Source of the DNA: Diadema setosum
Taxonomy: Eukaryota > Echinodermata > Echinoidea > Diadematoida > Diadematidae
DNA: 64,000 nt
Assembly: GCF_964275005.1 (NCBI RefSeq)
Contig: NC_092706.1
Span: forward strand, 29,502,781 to 29,566,780
Reading direction: 5' to 3'
The notes below the pieces were generated by a model. That model was not told the DNA's origin and made no database searches. It was given only the letters and a program-made list of their open reading frames with translations. Made by a program: the position numbers and the translations under genes. Below are positions 47,301 to 57,268 of this stretch, one piece after another. Numbering within the stretch: the first letter of the stretch is position 1; the number at the start of each line of letters is the position of its first letter.

Positions 47301-47667
47301 GTTGCATTGATTTCCTTTCCCCCGCCCTGTCTTGTGCCAATGATCAGCTTCCTAATGAAGACAATATGAATTTATTCCATGTAACAGAACTGATAATGAA
47401 AACTTTTATAGTATTGTATGTATAAACTACGTTTCATCAATTTATCTCTTTACACTAAACGTGGAGCAAACAAAAAAGTTTCCGCCTGCTGTTGAAGACC
47501 TCATAAGAAGGTAGCAGGAAGCAGGAAACCGTGTACAAACCTTCAACTTTGACAGCAACCGTCATGAAATGATCCTCCATTGCAATGAAGACACCGATAC
47601 TCATACCCGCCACAAGAGTCAATGCCACAAAAAGCCAATTAAATGATCGATAAACTGGAATCTTCAT
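32882..47667 (-). CDS. ST8Sia-like alpha-2,8-sialyltransferase, gene B (4 coding exons)
   Basis: Paralogue of gene A on the opposite strand. Joining 47667-47541, 36413-36353, 35333-34788 and 33179-32882 gives 343 codons without internal stops. The anchor is at about residues 9-29 ([19 protein letters not shown]), then the VDCSWVN microexon. Sialylmotif L has [16 protein letters not shown], the motif-S region PSTGVAIY..ATQFC, motif III HYYDE, and the VS pair sits in HKMPHE; the four expected cysteines are kept. It should act in the Golgi on sialylated glycans using CMP-sialic acid; the linkage made is unknown. Compared with A, exon 3 is two codons shorter and its non-motif parts differ strongly, while a 178-nt block around motif L is nearly identical. 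Introns carry several transposons. Exon structure is inferred from paralogue comparison. Confidence 0.87.
33180..34787 (-). other. Gene B intron 3
   Basis: AT-rich, with a C-run/poly-A pair at about 34267-34308. No nested element recognised. The donor is AAAAAG|GTATCA. Confidence 0.6.
34788..35333 (-). CDS. Gene B exon 3 (stem end, sialylmotif L)
   Basis: Acceptor TGTCTGCAG; the first base completes a Gly codon. It encodes [58 protein letters not shown] and [12 protein letters not shown], ending MTLAK. 546 nt against 552 in A. The frame continues into the intron beyond the donor, as in A, but without conservation. Confidence 0.95.
35445..35609. mobile_element. Tc1/mariner-like MITE
   Basis: TA flanks both ends. 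CAGTGGAGTCCTGTTATAAC at the left, mirrored by GTTATAATGGAGTTGACTG at the right. This terminus type with a TA duplication is typical of mariner-derived MITEs. It lies in gene B intron 2, about 110 bp from exon 3. Confidence 0.75.
35610..36095 (-). other. Gene B intron 2 remainder
   Basis: No gene or clear repeat. Confidence 0.4.
36096..36262 (+). mobile_element. 5'-truncated tRNA-derived SINE with (CTGAA)n tail
   Basis: It starts inside the anticodon arm (CCGGTCTAGCAATCCGGAGG), keeps the B box GGGTTCGACTCCCG and acceptor end GGAATCCCA, then the body TTTTCTTTGCTCACTTTTCC. It ends GAATTAAACCGAACTGAACTG, that is a (CTGAA)n tail like the LINE tails in this window. Confidence 0.8.
36353..36413 (-). 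CDS. Gene B exon 2, 61-nt microexon
   Basis: Flanked by ACATTTCAG and GTAATT, exactly as in gene A. It encodes SFLRRVDCSWVNISEAQKM between two split Gly codons. Length and both phases equal those of the gene A microexon; the NES sequon of A is here NIS, shifted. An open frame on the opposite strand over this interval is a shadow. Confidence 0.85.
36414..37491 (-). other. Gene B intron 1, right-hand side of microexon
   Basis: CA-rich patches at about 36790-36845 and 37050-37078. AATAATAATGTACACTTCTA plus TAGCGCAACAC at about 37150-37195 is the inverted 3' end of an (ATT)n-tailed LINE like that at 14.0 kb. Otherwise nothing recognised. Confidence 0.5.
37492..40397. mobile_element. 2.9-kb terminal-inverted-repeat element, ORF-free
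   Basis: The first 33 bases (37492-37524, starting AAGGGGTCGGTGCATTATAG) are the reverse complement of the last 33 (40365-40397) with one mismatch. The 2.84 kb between is AT-rich, stop-dense in all frames and has no coding signature. GTGCTAACCC/GTGCTAACGC motifs recur inside (for example near 39783 and 39973). This is a non-autonomous DNA transposon by structure. The target duplication is unclear because the flanks are TA-rich. It lies in gene B intron 1. Confidence 0.85.
40402..40484. repeat. (AT)n-(GT)n microsatellite
   Basis: Directly abuts the right end of the 2.9-kb element. Confidence 0.95.
40485..41079 (-). other. Gene B intron 1, nothing recognised
   Basis: AT-rich; no features beyond short frames. 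Confidence 0.35.
41080..41430. repeat. Microsatellites around a hairpin repeat
   Basis: TA tracts at about 41082-41125 and 41396-41415 and (TC)n at 41356-41383 flank an imperfect hairpin (41130-41290). In the hairpin AAGCTTTCAAAGGACGTAGCTA pairs with TAGCTACGTCCTCTGAACTT, and AAGCTTTCG pairs with CGAAAGCTT. Confidence 0.8.
41822..42330 (-). mobile_element. LINE reverse-transcriptase fragment
   Basis: Minus strand: TLPVTCGVPQGLILGPILF, YINGISNASSMLQYVLFADD (catalytic FADD kept), TNVFYSHTDL, LNNELPKLS. The frame then runs into about 90 bp (41822-41925) also found at 46052-46150. Truncated on both sides. Confidence 0.85.
42360..42735 (+). mobile_element. LINE ORF2 C-terminal fragment
   Basis: Plus strand: TRGYKYKGRCRTSKRLNSFS, QRVVDTWNSL, VVEATSVN-like, then (after a frameshift) SFKSKLNDHWKQ. 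This is an L2/Rex-type ORF2 C-terminus, head to head with the preceding fragment. Confidence 0.75.
42735..42975. mobile_element. Foldback with ~18-bp subrepeats, copy 2
   Basis: Left CAGCTCACGAGTCCCACAGC units, right GTGGGCTGTATAACTCGTAG units. It shares modules with 23270-23670, including CCCACAAGACCGAC and its inverse. Confidence 0.6.
43275..46800 (-). mobile_element. Decayed two-ORF LINE (ORF1, APE endonuclease, RT)
   Basis: Reading on the minus strand. ORF1 (about 46760-46331): ARLENIGHMKEQQEE, SRRNCLVFHGVSDSEG, GIIVRFTSRR, then ARKLLIDLQGDPIYVQESLT and SREIKSKFRRKCK-like, the RRM-type ORF1 pattern. Endonuclease (45866-45390): FALNETRLDCFISKSEIG, RRDRNGAGVAIYI, DTNCDMNKI. RT (about 44110-43303): LVDLHKAFDMVDHHA, a decayed VPQG..LGPLLF, then LLLPHFDYGDVVWQSA. 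The 3' end near 43290 has GCGCTACATAAATGG followed by an AAT-rich tail. Stops and frameshifts throughout, and a GT microsatellite at 44262-44309. It lies in gene B intron 1. Confidence 0.8.
46801..47540 (-). other. Gene B intron 1, near donor
   Basis: Possibly includes the LINE 5' region; no other feature recognised. The donor after AAAGTTGAAG is GTTTGT. Confidence 0.4.
47541..47667 (-). CDS. Gene B exon 1 (cytoplasmic tail, signal anchor)
   Basis: ATG at 47667; MKIPVYRSFNWLFVALTLVA, then [14 protein letters not shown], ending VKVE and one base of a Gly codon. No in-frame ATG lies immediately upstream, which decides the start for both paralogues. Confidence 0.87.
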
Positions 47668-48284
47668 GATGACGTCTTTGACTCTCTCTCCCTTCTATTT
47701 CGAGCCATATAATGATAGATAATGTTGGTAATTTATAACGACAACTCAAGTTGAAACCCAGGTCTGTTGACCGACACTGTCAGTTTACCAGCTACCAGCA
47801 CGAAAATGGGCAATTTTCAATTGTGTCGACGAAAGCCGAACGAACACGCAATCGTGCGTAACTTCCCATCTTCGCACTCACTTGGTTTTCTGGGCTATAA
47901 TGGAATTTCATAATGTTGTTTGTCAGTAGACGCGTATTACAAAAACCAGCCAGACGAATGAAAACGAGCTATGGCTCTTTGCCAGAGTCGACGGATTAGC
48001 AACCATCAGACAGAAGGAGTCACGTGACAATTACTACAGTCCCGGATGTTGATTTGATCAGTGTATTGATGTCAGAAAACGATTTTCATCTGTTTTGCCG
48101 GATTCCCTAACATCTAAGCTTTTATTCGGAACAATTAACTTTTATGAAATCCAAGAAAATGTACAACATTTTGTTTCTTGCATTGCTACATATCACCAAA
48201 TACAAAAAATGGAGAAAATGAGGGACAAACACAACAAAGTTTGATGCCCATTTCACTCCATTTAAACGCGATCAACCAAACCTT
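47668..48284 (-). promoter_or_regulatory. Upstream region of gene B
   Basis: The first ~115 bp are alignable with the gene A leader. TATAAAT on the minus strand at 47737-47731 could serve as a TATA box but is not conserved in A. Only about 0.6 kb separates the start codon from the foldback element at 48285. Confidence 0.35.
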
Positions 48285-48289
48285 GTGGA

Positions 48290-48527
48290 GCCGGGCAATG
48301 TGCAAACGCCGGGAAATGTGCAAACGCCGGGAATTGTGCAAACGTCTCGCCGGGAAATGTGCAAACGCCGGGAAATGTGCAAACGTCTTGCCAGGAAATG
48401 TGTAAACGCCGGGAAATGTGCAAATTTCATCAACGGGAAATGTGCAAACATGACGCCGGAAAATGTGCAAAAGTTCAGTTTTGCCGGGAAATGTGCAAAC
48501 GTCACCGGAAAATGTGCAAATCATTTA
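48290..48527 (+). repeat. 18-bp tandem array, left arm
   Basis: About twelve GGGAAATGTGCAAAC-type units, some spaced by GTCTCGCC, GTCTTGCC, TTTCATCAAC or AAGTTCAGTTTT. Spacer order is repeated in the inverted right array. Confidence 0.9.
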
Positions 48528-51500
48528 CTTTAGCGATATTGTGTATAAAGATAGTAAATAAACTTCATGTCAAAACTGCCCATGAACTTTCACCGTTTAT
48601 GTTTTCTTAATGAAATCCTTGACAGATTTTCAACAAAATTGGAAGGTAACACGATTATGGCAATGGGATCTTACTTTGTTTATAGCAGTCACCCCCCCCC
48701 CCCAAAAAAAAAAAAAAAAAAAAAAACCAAACAAGACAAAACAAAAAACAAAACAAAAAAAACTGTAGTTCTGGGACTTTCAGCCCCCCCCCCAAAAAAA
48801 AAAGGGGGGGGGGGGGGTTCCCAGAACTACAGTTTTATCAAAATTCTTCTTATATTCTATAACCAGATAAGAATGAGCTAGGTTGGTTCTATAAAGACAT
48901 TGATGGCAGGAGTTCAAGTTTAATGACAGATCAAGGGATGCAGGGCACGGGGCCATAAGTGGGGAGGACGCGTCATATTGAAGCCTCAGAGTTCCTGTGC
49001 TATGAAGACATCTATGACTGAAATTGCATGTTTAATTATGACGGATTCAGGAGTGCCCGGATTGCGGGGGGGGGGGGGGTGATGGGGAGAAGGGGCATTT
49101 TCTACATTTTCAGTATCTTCTTGAAAAATCTACCACAGATTTTCACTAAACTTGTCAGATAGCCTCATTACGGTGATATGATTTTTATAAGGTGAAACTA
49201 GTCCCCAATCCCCCCCCCCGCGGCCGAAGGGGGGGGGGGGGGTTCGAAGCCTCAAAGTCCCTAAACTCTGGATTTTTTTAATCTTCTATAAAAAGATAGA
49301 GCTAAGTTAGTGCTTTCAAGACATTAATCACGTTAATGACTGAAATTTCATGTTTGATTATGGTGGATCCAGGGGAGGCCTTAATGGGGGGGGGGGGGGG
49401 GGGAGGGAAGAAGTGATGAAGAGGAGGGCGATTGTCTACATTTACGGCATCTTCTTGATAAATCTCAAGAAGGATTTTCACCAAACTTAGCAGATAGCAT
49501 CTTTACGGTGATATGATCTTTATTAAATTTTGTCAAAATGAGCCCCACCCCTCCCATCGCCAAGGGGGGGGGGGGGGGGAGGAGTTGAAGCTTCAGATCC
49601 CTAAACTCTGGAATTTGTAATCTTCTTCTGTCGAACCGAAGAATACAGAACTACGTTATTATGAAGACACTAGTTACTAAAATTTCAGGTTTGATTATGA
49701 CGGGTCCAGGAGTACCCTGATTTAGGGGGTGTGAGGGGGAGGAGGGGGATTTTCCACATTTTCTGCATAGTCTTGTAAAATCTATAACGGATTTTCACCA
49801 AACTTGGCAGATAGTATATTGATAGTATATTTATGGTGATTTGATCTTAATTTGTTAAAATGAGCCTCCCCCCCCCCCCACCGCCGAAGAGGAGGGGGGG
49901 GGGGGGGGTTGAACCCTCAGAGTCCCTATACTCTTGATTTTTTTACACTTCTGTCGAACCAAAAAAGTTATTGCTATAAAGAGATTAATGACCGAAATCT
50001 CATGTTTGATTATGATGCCCTGATCTGGGGTAGGTGGGGGTGAGGGGGAGGAGGGGGATTTTTTTTTTTATTTTCTCCATCTTCTTTGAAAATCTATGAC
50101 AAATTTTCACCAAACTTGGCAGATAACATCTTTATAGTGATACAACCTTAATTTGCTAAAATGAGTTGAAGTCTCCCATTCGCTAAACTCTGGTTTTTTT
50201 TTTTTAATCTGCTTAGATCTGTCGAACCGAAAAAAAAAGAGAAGCAGATAGAGGTAAGTTAGTGTTGTGAAGACTTTAATGACTGAAATTTCATGTCTAA
50301 TTATATCGGATCCAGGGTGCCCTGATAGGGGGCGGGGGGGGGGGGTGGGAGGGAAGGTGCTGGATGCGAAAGAATTTGTACATTTTCAGCATCTTCTTAA
50401 ACAAATCTATGACAGATTTTCACCAAACGTAGGAGGTAACATCCCTAGTGTAATAGAATCTCACTAAGGGGCACAAACCGCGGGGGGGGGGGGGGGGAGG
50501 CGTGGTTTGGGTAAGACGAAGGCTCAAATCTAAAGGATTGAGAGTGAGTATATATATCTCTCTCAGCATTACGTGAGATAGATATAAAGATAGTACTGTG
50601 CTTTATTAGTAAGTACAGCTAATGCATGATGTAGGTTCAAGTTTAATACGGCAGATGAAGGGATGCCCAAAAAGGGGAGGGGTTAGGAAGGAGGCTTAAT
50701 TTTCACATTTTCGTCTCTTTCTTGAAAACACAAAACGCATCCCTCGGGTAAAGAAATTCCATTTCAGCTTTAAAAAAAAAAGCATTCTGTACAAAAGTGG
50801 TGGAGCTAATAGAGTGCTATATTTAAGTTATTTCATGAATCAATTTTAAGGGCGGGGGAGGCGGATTTTTCACATATTCAGCTTCTTCTTGAAACCCTTA
50901 TATAATAGATATTCACCAAGCTTGGCACGTAGCGTATTTATCTGGTAATATGACCTCAATTTGTTTAATGAGCACTGTCCCAACCCCTAAGGTGGGATAA
51001 GATGGAGCTCCTCTCCCCATCTCTGCCCCTTGAAAGGTGCCAAGACGAGGGGGGGGGGGGGGGTGGGATCGTTCGTGTGGAATTCAGAATTTTCTTGAAA
51101 ACCCTACATATGAAAAAAGGAATACATATTTGGAGAAATTGTCTGTACAACCAAGAAGAAGGGAACAAAATTGGACTTGTTGCCCCTTCGAACAAAGTGG
51201 GATTTAGAGATGCTACCTCCCACGTTTGGTAAAGATCCGTCAAAGATTTTTCAAGAAGATGCAGAATATGTGAAAACCACCCTCCCCCCTCACTCAGCCC
51301 CCCCCCCCCCCTCCCATAAGGACACCCCTCGATCCGCCACAATCAAACGTGAAATAAAAGTTCAGGCATTAATGTCTTCATAGCACTAACTAAACTCTAT
51401 CTTTTCCGGTTTGACAGAAGAAGACAAAAATGCCAGAGTTTACGGACTCTGAGGCTTCAACTCCCCCCCCCCCCCCCCACTTCGGTGGTGTGTGTGTGTA

Positions 51501-52474
51501 TGGGAGTGTACATAAACACCTCCACACCATGCCTGCCAACAGTACGACAATACACCAAAGGTGGACTGTACTGAACAGGAAGAAGAAGAAGAAGAAGAAG
51601 AAGAAGAAGAAGAAGAAGAAGAAGAAGAAGAAGAAGGCTCATTTGAAGAAATTAAGAGCATTATCACCATAAAGATGCAATCTGCCAAGTTTGGTGAAAA
51701 CCCGTCGTAGATTTTTCTAGAAGATGCTGAAAATGTGAAATATCCACCTCCACCCCTCACCACTCCCCCCCCCCGCACCCCTTGATCCGCCATAATCAAA
51801 CATGAAATTTCATTTATTAATGTCTTCATAGCACTAACTTAGCTCTATCTTTTTCGGTTTGACAGAAGAAGATGACAAAAATCCAGATTTTAGGGACGCT
51901 GAGGCTTTAACCCCCCCCCCCCCTTCGGAGAGGGGGGGGGGGAGGGAGGCTCATTTTAACAAATCAAGATCATATCACCATAATTATGTACACGTATCTG
52001 CCAAGTTGGCTGAAAATGTGGAAAGTCCCCCTCCTCCCCCTCACCCCCCGATCAGGGCACCCTGGGTCCGCCATAATCAAACATGAAATTTCAGTCATTA
52101 ATGTTTTCATAGCACTAACTTAGCTTTATCTTTGTCGGTTCGACAGATGAAGAAAAAAACATCAAGCGTTTAGGGACTCTGAGGCTTCAAATCATCCCCA
52201 CCCCCTCCCTCATTCCTTAGGAGTGGGGAGGGGGTGGGGGCTCATTTTAACAAATTACGATCATATCACCATTAAGATGTTAAGTGCCAAATCTGGTGAA
52301 AATTCGTTGTGGGGTTTACAAGAAAATGCTGAAAATGTGAAAAGAAAAAAGCAAGACAGATGGTCGCTAAGACAGGCGGTAAAGATGATAATGGTTCATG
52401 CGCAGCTTTGATTTAGAGTTTCTCTTCCATCTATACATACACATGTCTCTCCCATAATATAGGTGAAATGAATG

Positions 52475-52655
52475 GTTTGTCCATTTCCCGGTGGCTTTTG
52501 CACATTTCCGGGCAAAATTGAACATTTGCACATTTCCCGGCGTCACGTTTGCACATTTCCCGTTGATGAAATTTTGAGATTTGCACATTTCCCGGCAAGA
52601 CGTTTGCACATTTCCCGGTGTTTGCACATTTCCCGGCGTTTGCACATTTTCCGGC
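52475..52655 (-). repeat. 18-bp tandem array, right arm (inverted)
   Basis: The same units read on the minus strand, with spacers GTCTTGCC, TTTCATCAAC, GTGACGCC and GTTCAATTTTG in the same order as the left array but with fewer units at the outer end. Confidence 0.9.
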
Positions 52656-52666
52656 TCCACAAACCT

Positions 52667-52995
52667 CCTATGAGGCAGAGATTTAGTACGATGTCAAATA
52701 GTCGTAACTGTCATGAAACAATGCCATCATAAAGGAAAATAGGTTTTCACAATCTTCCAAATTATTTTTGCACAATGATATCAAGGAAATACAAAGGGAA
52801 ACGTTTATCATGCCTAATTCTGTGAAATCACAAATAAAACATTTTTACTTTTTATTGCAAACAGTGATTTGTTTACACATTTACTTGCTGATGAAGTCTT
52901 GTTTGTTTTTGTTGTTTGTTCATTGGTGAGAACCACAACTTCTTTTGCTGTTGTTGCTGTTTGGCCCACTGTGTTCAGAGGTGGCTGATAACTCA
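52667..52995. other. No feature seen
   Basis: AT-rich, with short TTG-rich runs near 52900-52960. Confidence 0.35.
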
Positions 52996-53274
52996 TTGGC
53001 GGATCCAGGTATTTATTTATTTATTTATTTATTTATTCATTTATTTGTTTATTTATCTTTTTTTTTTTGCATGTCAGCCGATGAAACCCAAAAGTGACGC
53101 AAAAGATTGCAAGGGGGGGGGGGGGAAGCCTCCTCCCCTTTTTTGGGGAAGCATGTCAGCTATATATATATAAATGTATATATAATATGTTTTGGTTTTT
53201 GGTTTGGCAACAGATTTTTTTTTGGCACCCCCCCCCCCCCTTTCTTTTACGGAATTTCTGGATCCGCCCTTGAT
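52996..53274. mobile_element. MITE with GGCGGATCCAG termini
   Basis: TTGGCGGATCCAGG at the left, CTGGATCCGCCCTTGA at the right. The interior has (TTTA)n, G- and C-runs and a TA tract. Same terminus family as 32362-32595. Confidence 0.7.
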
Positions 53275-53565
53275 AACTGTTGGCCGCAGATTCCACACTT
53301 TAGGTCTGTAGCTGGTTGGGTAGAGTATCTTTCTGCTCTTGCTTTCGGCGCTACCCGTTTGTTTTCGGCCGTGGCTTTCCGATGCTGTTCGGCTGACTTG
53401 GCACCACTGCTGATCAGACTGCGCCATAAGTGGTTGGTCTAAAGGCAAGGTCCTCCTAAGTTTCGACAGGAACTTCAGGTTATCTCTGAAGCGGAGCTTT
53501 GGACGTCCAACTTGGCGCTTCCCTTCCTCCACGCATGGACCTACGTTGTAGGTCCATGGACGGAC
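53275..53565 (-). mobile_element. LINE ORF2 C-terminal fragment (distinct family)
   Basis: Minus strand: GKRQVGRPKLRFRDNLK, then AQSDQQWCQVSRTASESH. The GRPKLRFRDNLK pattern is the C-terminal signature of another LINE group (RTE/L1-related by recollection). Short and truncated. Confidence 0.6.
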
Positions 53566-53736
53566 GGACAACCCGAAAACATAATGCCTCCGGCACCACT
53601 TCGTGGCGGAGGCATAAAAAGACACCAAGCTGACACTTTACGCAAAAATATTGCATCTTAGTCCCCTCCCCTCCCCCCACCCCCGAAAAAATATACCTCA
53701 CTACAAAGGTGTTTAAAAACACATTGAAAATGTATA
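53566..53736. other. Hairpin repeat remnant
   Basis: ATGCCTCCGGCACCACTTCG followed by TGGCGGAGGCAT forms a short hairpin near 53583-53616. No coding content. Confidence 0.4.
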
Positions 53737-55660
53737 TTTTCAAATTCAAATTCAAAGTTTATTTCATTTTTCGACATAACATATGTTTCACTTCTTTTGA
53801 TAACAGAGAACAAGGTAAATAGAACATAGTGAAATGAATAGTGAAGTACATGTATACCGTGCGAAAAATGGAGGGACCCACTAAAAAGACAGAGCTTGTA
53901 GTGTGTGGGCCCCTCTGGAAAAGAACATTGATGGAATCGAATCATCGTAGATACAAAAGATAACAAAGTGGAAGAAGTCTGGATACAAAAGATAATAAAG
54001 TGGAAGAAGTCTGGAAGCCCACTGAAAATTAGATTACCAGATATACACTTTCATAGACGCGAACAAACATGAAACAGGACTAGACAACGAGACAACTACT
54101 GAAAAAAAGGTTGTACAAGACAAACGGGATGGACAAGACTGACAAACTGAAGACAAAATAGCAGACAAGAATGCACAACAGAAACAGAAACAGACCAACA
54201 GAAACAGAAACAGCGATCTTCGGCAGAAGCATGCCAAAAAATAAGAGGATAGTTGTAGGGGAAAAGTAATATTTTGACGCCTGAAAAAAGATAAGAAAAT
54301 AGAAAATAGAAAATAGAGGGACGTATGAACAGGAGTAGCATACGGAAAGTCAACTTCAAGACGCTATGGGCAAAATGGCATAGGTGACAACATTGCGAGC
54401 ATCCAGGAAAAAGATACCATTAATTCTTTGAAGAGGGGACAAAGTGAGCAGGTAAGTGTAGCTGAGAAAAAAGGCCAAATGGTTAATTCGGTATTGTAGA
54501 GTCATACGATTGCAATAAAAAAGACTTCAGTCTCCTCTTGAAAGAATATATGGATGGAGCGTTTTTTTATGTCTTGATTCAAAGAATTCCAATAATTTGG
54601 GCCTACATAAATAAGTGTGTTTTTAGCAAACATCGTTCTTAAAAGAGGTAAGTGAAATTCATTGGAACGCCTAGTAGGATATTCATGAAATGATTGATTT
54701 TTTAGGAACATAAGAGTCAAAAATAGACGGAAGCAAGTTATTACAATACTTGTACATAAATTGCCCTAAATTAAACAAAAACAAATCTGCAATTTTTAAG
54801 AGCTTGTTGGAGGCAAACAACATATTTGTATGAGAACGTACAGGGGAATAACAGATAACACGGAGAGCTTTCTTTTGTAAGAGGAACACTCCCAAACTAA
54901 TATTCCATAATTAAGATGAGGCAATATTAACGACGAATATAGCATAAGTAATGATTTTTGTGGAATATGAAATTTCAATCTATTTACAATGCCTATATTA
55001 CGTGAAATAATATTGCAGACATTATCAACATGTGATTTCTAGGAAAGTTTTTCATCCACAATGACACCCAAAAATTTGATATGTGAGACTCTTTGTAGAT
55101 GAGAGTCATCTAATACTATATTTGTACTTAAACTATCAACAGTATTACTAAAAAGCATATATTTTGTTTTTTGAGCATTGAGTGATAGCCTATTGGCCCT
55201 GACCCAATTTGTCACTTTTTTCATTTCAATGTTAATTTTATGAACGAGAAAATCAATATCATTATGGGCAAAAAATACATTAGTGTCATCTGCAAAATGA
55301 ATAAAAGAGAGGTCGTCGGATACGCAACAAAAATCATTGATATAAATAATGAACAATAACGGCCCTAGAGACTTCCCTGTGGGACACCACATTTAACTTC
55401 TCTGACAACGGAATCATTGTTTTTAATTGTAACGAATTGTTTTCTTTCAACTAAATAACTCTTGAACCACTCCAAGGCCTTCCCACGTATTCCATAATGC
55501 GATAACTTATAAAGTAAAATATCATGATTGATAGTGTTGAAGGCCTTGGAGAAGTCCAAGAAAATACTAACTAAATGAGAATGGTTATCGATTGCGTGAA
55601 CAACTCTATCAACAAAATGCAAATGTATAGCAATTAAGTTATTCATAAACATTGATAATA
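53737..55660 (-). mobile_element. 5'-truncated LINE with RT and 3' tail
   Basis: Reading on the minus strand from about 55652: LVSIFLDFSKAFNTINHDIL, YGIRGKALEWFKSYL, VKCGVPQGS, then (frameshift) LGPLLFIIYINDF, FIHFADDTNVFFAHND (catalytic FADD), WVRANRLSLNAQKTKYMLFS, HIKFLGVIVDEKLS. Next come SLILPHLNYGILVWE, LQKKALRVICYS and YPTRRSNEFHLPL. The 3' UTR continues to AATAAACTTTGAATTTGAA at about 53755-53737. Endonuclease and ORF1 are missing. The least decayed RT in the window, but broken by several frameshifts. Confidence 0.88.
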
Positions 55661-55669
55661 TCTACTTAA

Positions 55670-56051
55670 AGGGACTGTACAGTACTGGTTGAGGTGGGGA
55701 TTCATGTTTTGAACATTCCTAAGTGAGATAATGAAAAGCCTCTCATGAAATATGAAAGAGCATGTAATTTTAAGAAGGATTCAACGTTTATTTGATGAAA
55801 ATTGGTTTTCAAATGGCTGAGATATCCAAAAAAGTGCTAATAATAAAAGGCGACATGCCACAACTTTATTAGGATCTCTTTGTTTCACCTTGTTTTTGGA
55901 TATTTCAGCCATTTCAAAACCGATTTTCATCAAATAAACTTTTGATACCCCTTAGAACTGCATGCTCTTCGACATCTCATAGAGTGGTTTCTGAATATCC
56001 GCAAAACGTTAAAAGCTAAATCCTCACCTCGACCAGAACTGTACACACCCT
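55670..56051. mobile_element. TTAA MITE family 1, copy 5
   Basis: Intact TTAA at 55666-55669 and 56052-56055. AGGGACTGTACAGTACTGG at the left, CCAGAACTGTACACACCCT at the right. Long inverted arms; 382 bp. Confidence 0.9.
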
Positions 56052-56693
56052 TTAAGCAACAGAGAAAAAGCATGAACAAAAGACTTCATTGCACACACCC
56101 TCACAAACGTAAGATTTTTATACATAACACAGAACTTAAGCTATGAACAAACTTGCAAATAAATGAGCATTGTATTAGCACACCAACCGTTAAAAAAATC
56201 ACAGTAGGTATTGAAATTGATTTCAACCAACAGCTAGTTGATTAGAGTTCTAGAAAAACTAAAAAACTGGGACATGGTACAAATATCGTAGTGTGGAAAA
56301 CACATCATTTAATTATTTTCACGAGTTTAACTTAATTATCAAGAAAATTCCTGCCATTCTGGAATTTCAATCTAACTTTATTTCTTAAAGGGAACATGAA
56401 ATTGAATCTTGAATGATCGAGTGAGCAGACAGTTGACATCAGTATAAAGTATAAAGTGTTTTTAAAAAAAATCACTATTTTACCCACCTCGCGATGTTGC
56501 GCCAAAACGTTGCAGGACAATTTAGTTAATAACGTTACAATTAACCACAAATGTACATATTTGCTTTTATCACTACATCAATATCTATTCATTTCAAGTT
56601 AAAATTATCTCACACTATGTTTATCCTTCCAAGGGTTTATGGCATAGAAAAGAATTAGTACAATCATACAAATGTTAGAATTGCCATGGTTAA
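56052..56693. other. No feature seen
   Basis: AT-rich. Confidence 0.35.
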
Positions 56694-57268
56694 AGGACAA
56701 GTTCACCTTCATAAACAGAAGGATTGAGAGAATGCAGCAATATTAGTAGAACACATCAGTGAAAGTTTGAGGAAAATTGGACAATCGATGCAAAAGTTAT
56801 GAATTTTTAAAATTTTTGTGTTGGAACCGCTGGATGAGGAGACTACTACAGCTTGTGAGTCATAGCGTACAACAGTATAAAGAAAATGTAAAGAAAATTC
56901 AACATATTTTCACTTTTTTTTCGCATAATAAAAGAGCACTTGACTTGCCTCTTTCTAAAGGCAGGGGGAATGATATTACCTCTAACATAAATTATGTCGG
57001 TAACGAGTCAAGGGAATGTGTACTTTTTTTCAAAAGATGAAATTTTGTGAAATTCTCTTTGTATTTTCCTTATATTGTTGTACGCATGTGACATCTAAGT
57101 TATTCATACAATGCAGTAGTCTTCTCATCCAGTGGTTACTGCATTAAAACTTCAAAAATTCATAACTTTTGAACGGATTGTCCGATTTTCCTCAAACTTT
57201 CAATGATGTGTTCTGCTAATATTGCTACATTCTCTCAATCCTTATGTTTATGAAGGTGAACTTGTCCT
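56694..57268. mobile_element. TTAA MITE family 2, copy 2
   Basis: Intact TTAA at 56690-56693 and 57269-57272. Termini AGGACAAGTTCACCTTCATA and its inverse. Colinear with 12707-13263; about 575 bp. Confidence 0.9.

Larger units (their letters stand above)
48285..52661. mobile_element. TU-like foldback element, 4.4 kb
   Basis: The termini TGTGGAGCCGG and CCGGCTCCACA are exact inverses, with AACCT directly outside both ends (48280-48284 and 52662-52666). The outer part of each arm is an array of about 18-bp units (gccgggaaatgtgcaaac and variants). The inner part of each arm is a tandem of about 260-340-bp units carrying C-run, CCGAAGG, G-run hairpins; units left of about 50.6 kb are inverted relative to those right of it. 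No transposase. Composite arms with short outer repeats match what I recall of sea urchin TU foldback elements. C/A runs at about 48692-48726 and an (AAG)n tract at 51580-51636 are secondary. Confidence 0.8.

Noticed and set aside
48290-48527. Short regularly spaced repeats resembling a CRISPR array
   Set aside because: Units are about 18 bp with near-zero or variable spacers, the array has an inverted partner at 52.5 kb, and the context is animal DNA; it is a foldback arm.
53074-53628. 184-codon open frame on the minus strand
   Set aside because: Composite of a MITE, low-complexity Gly runs and a short LINE C-terminus; not a host gene.
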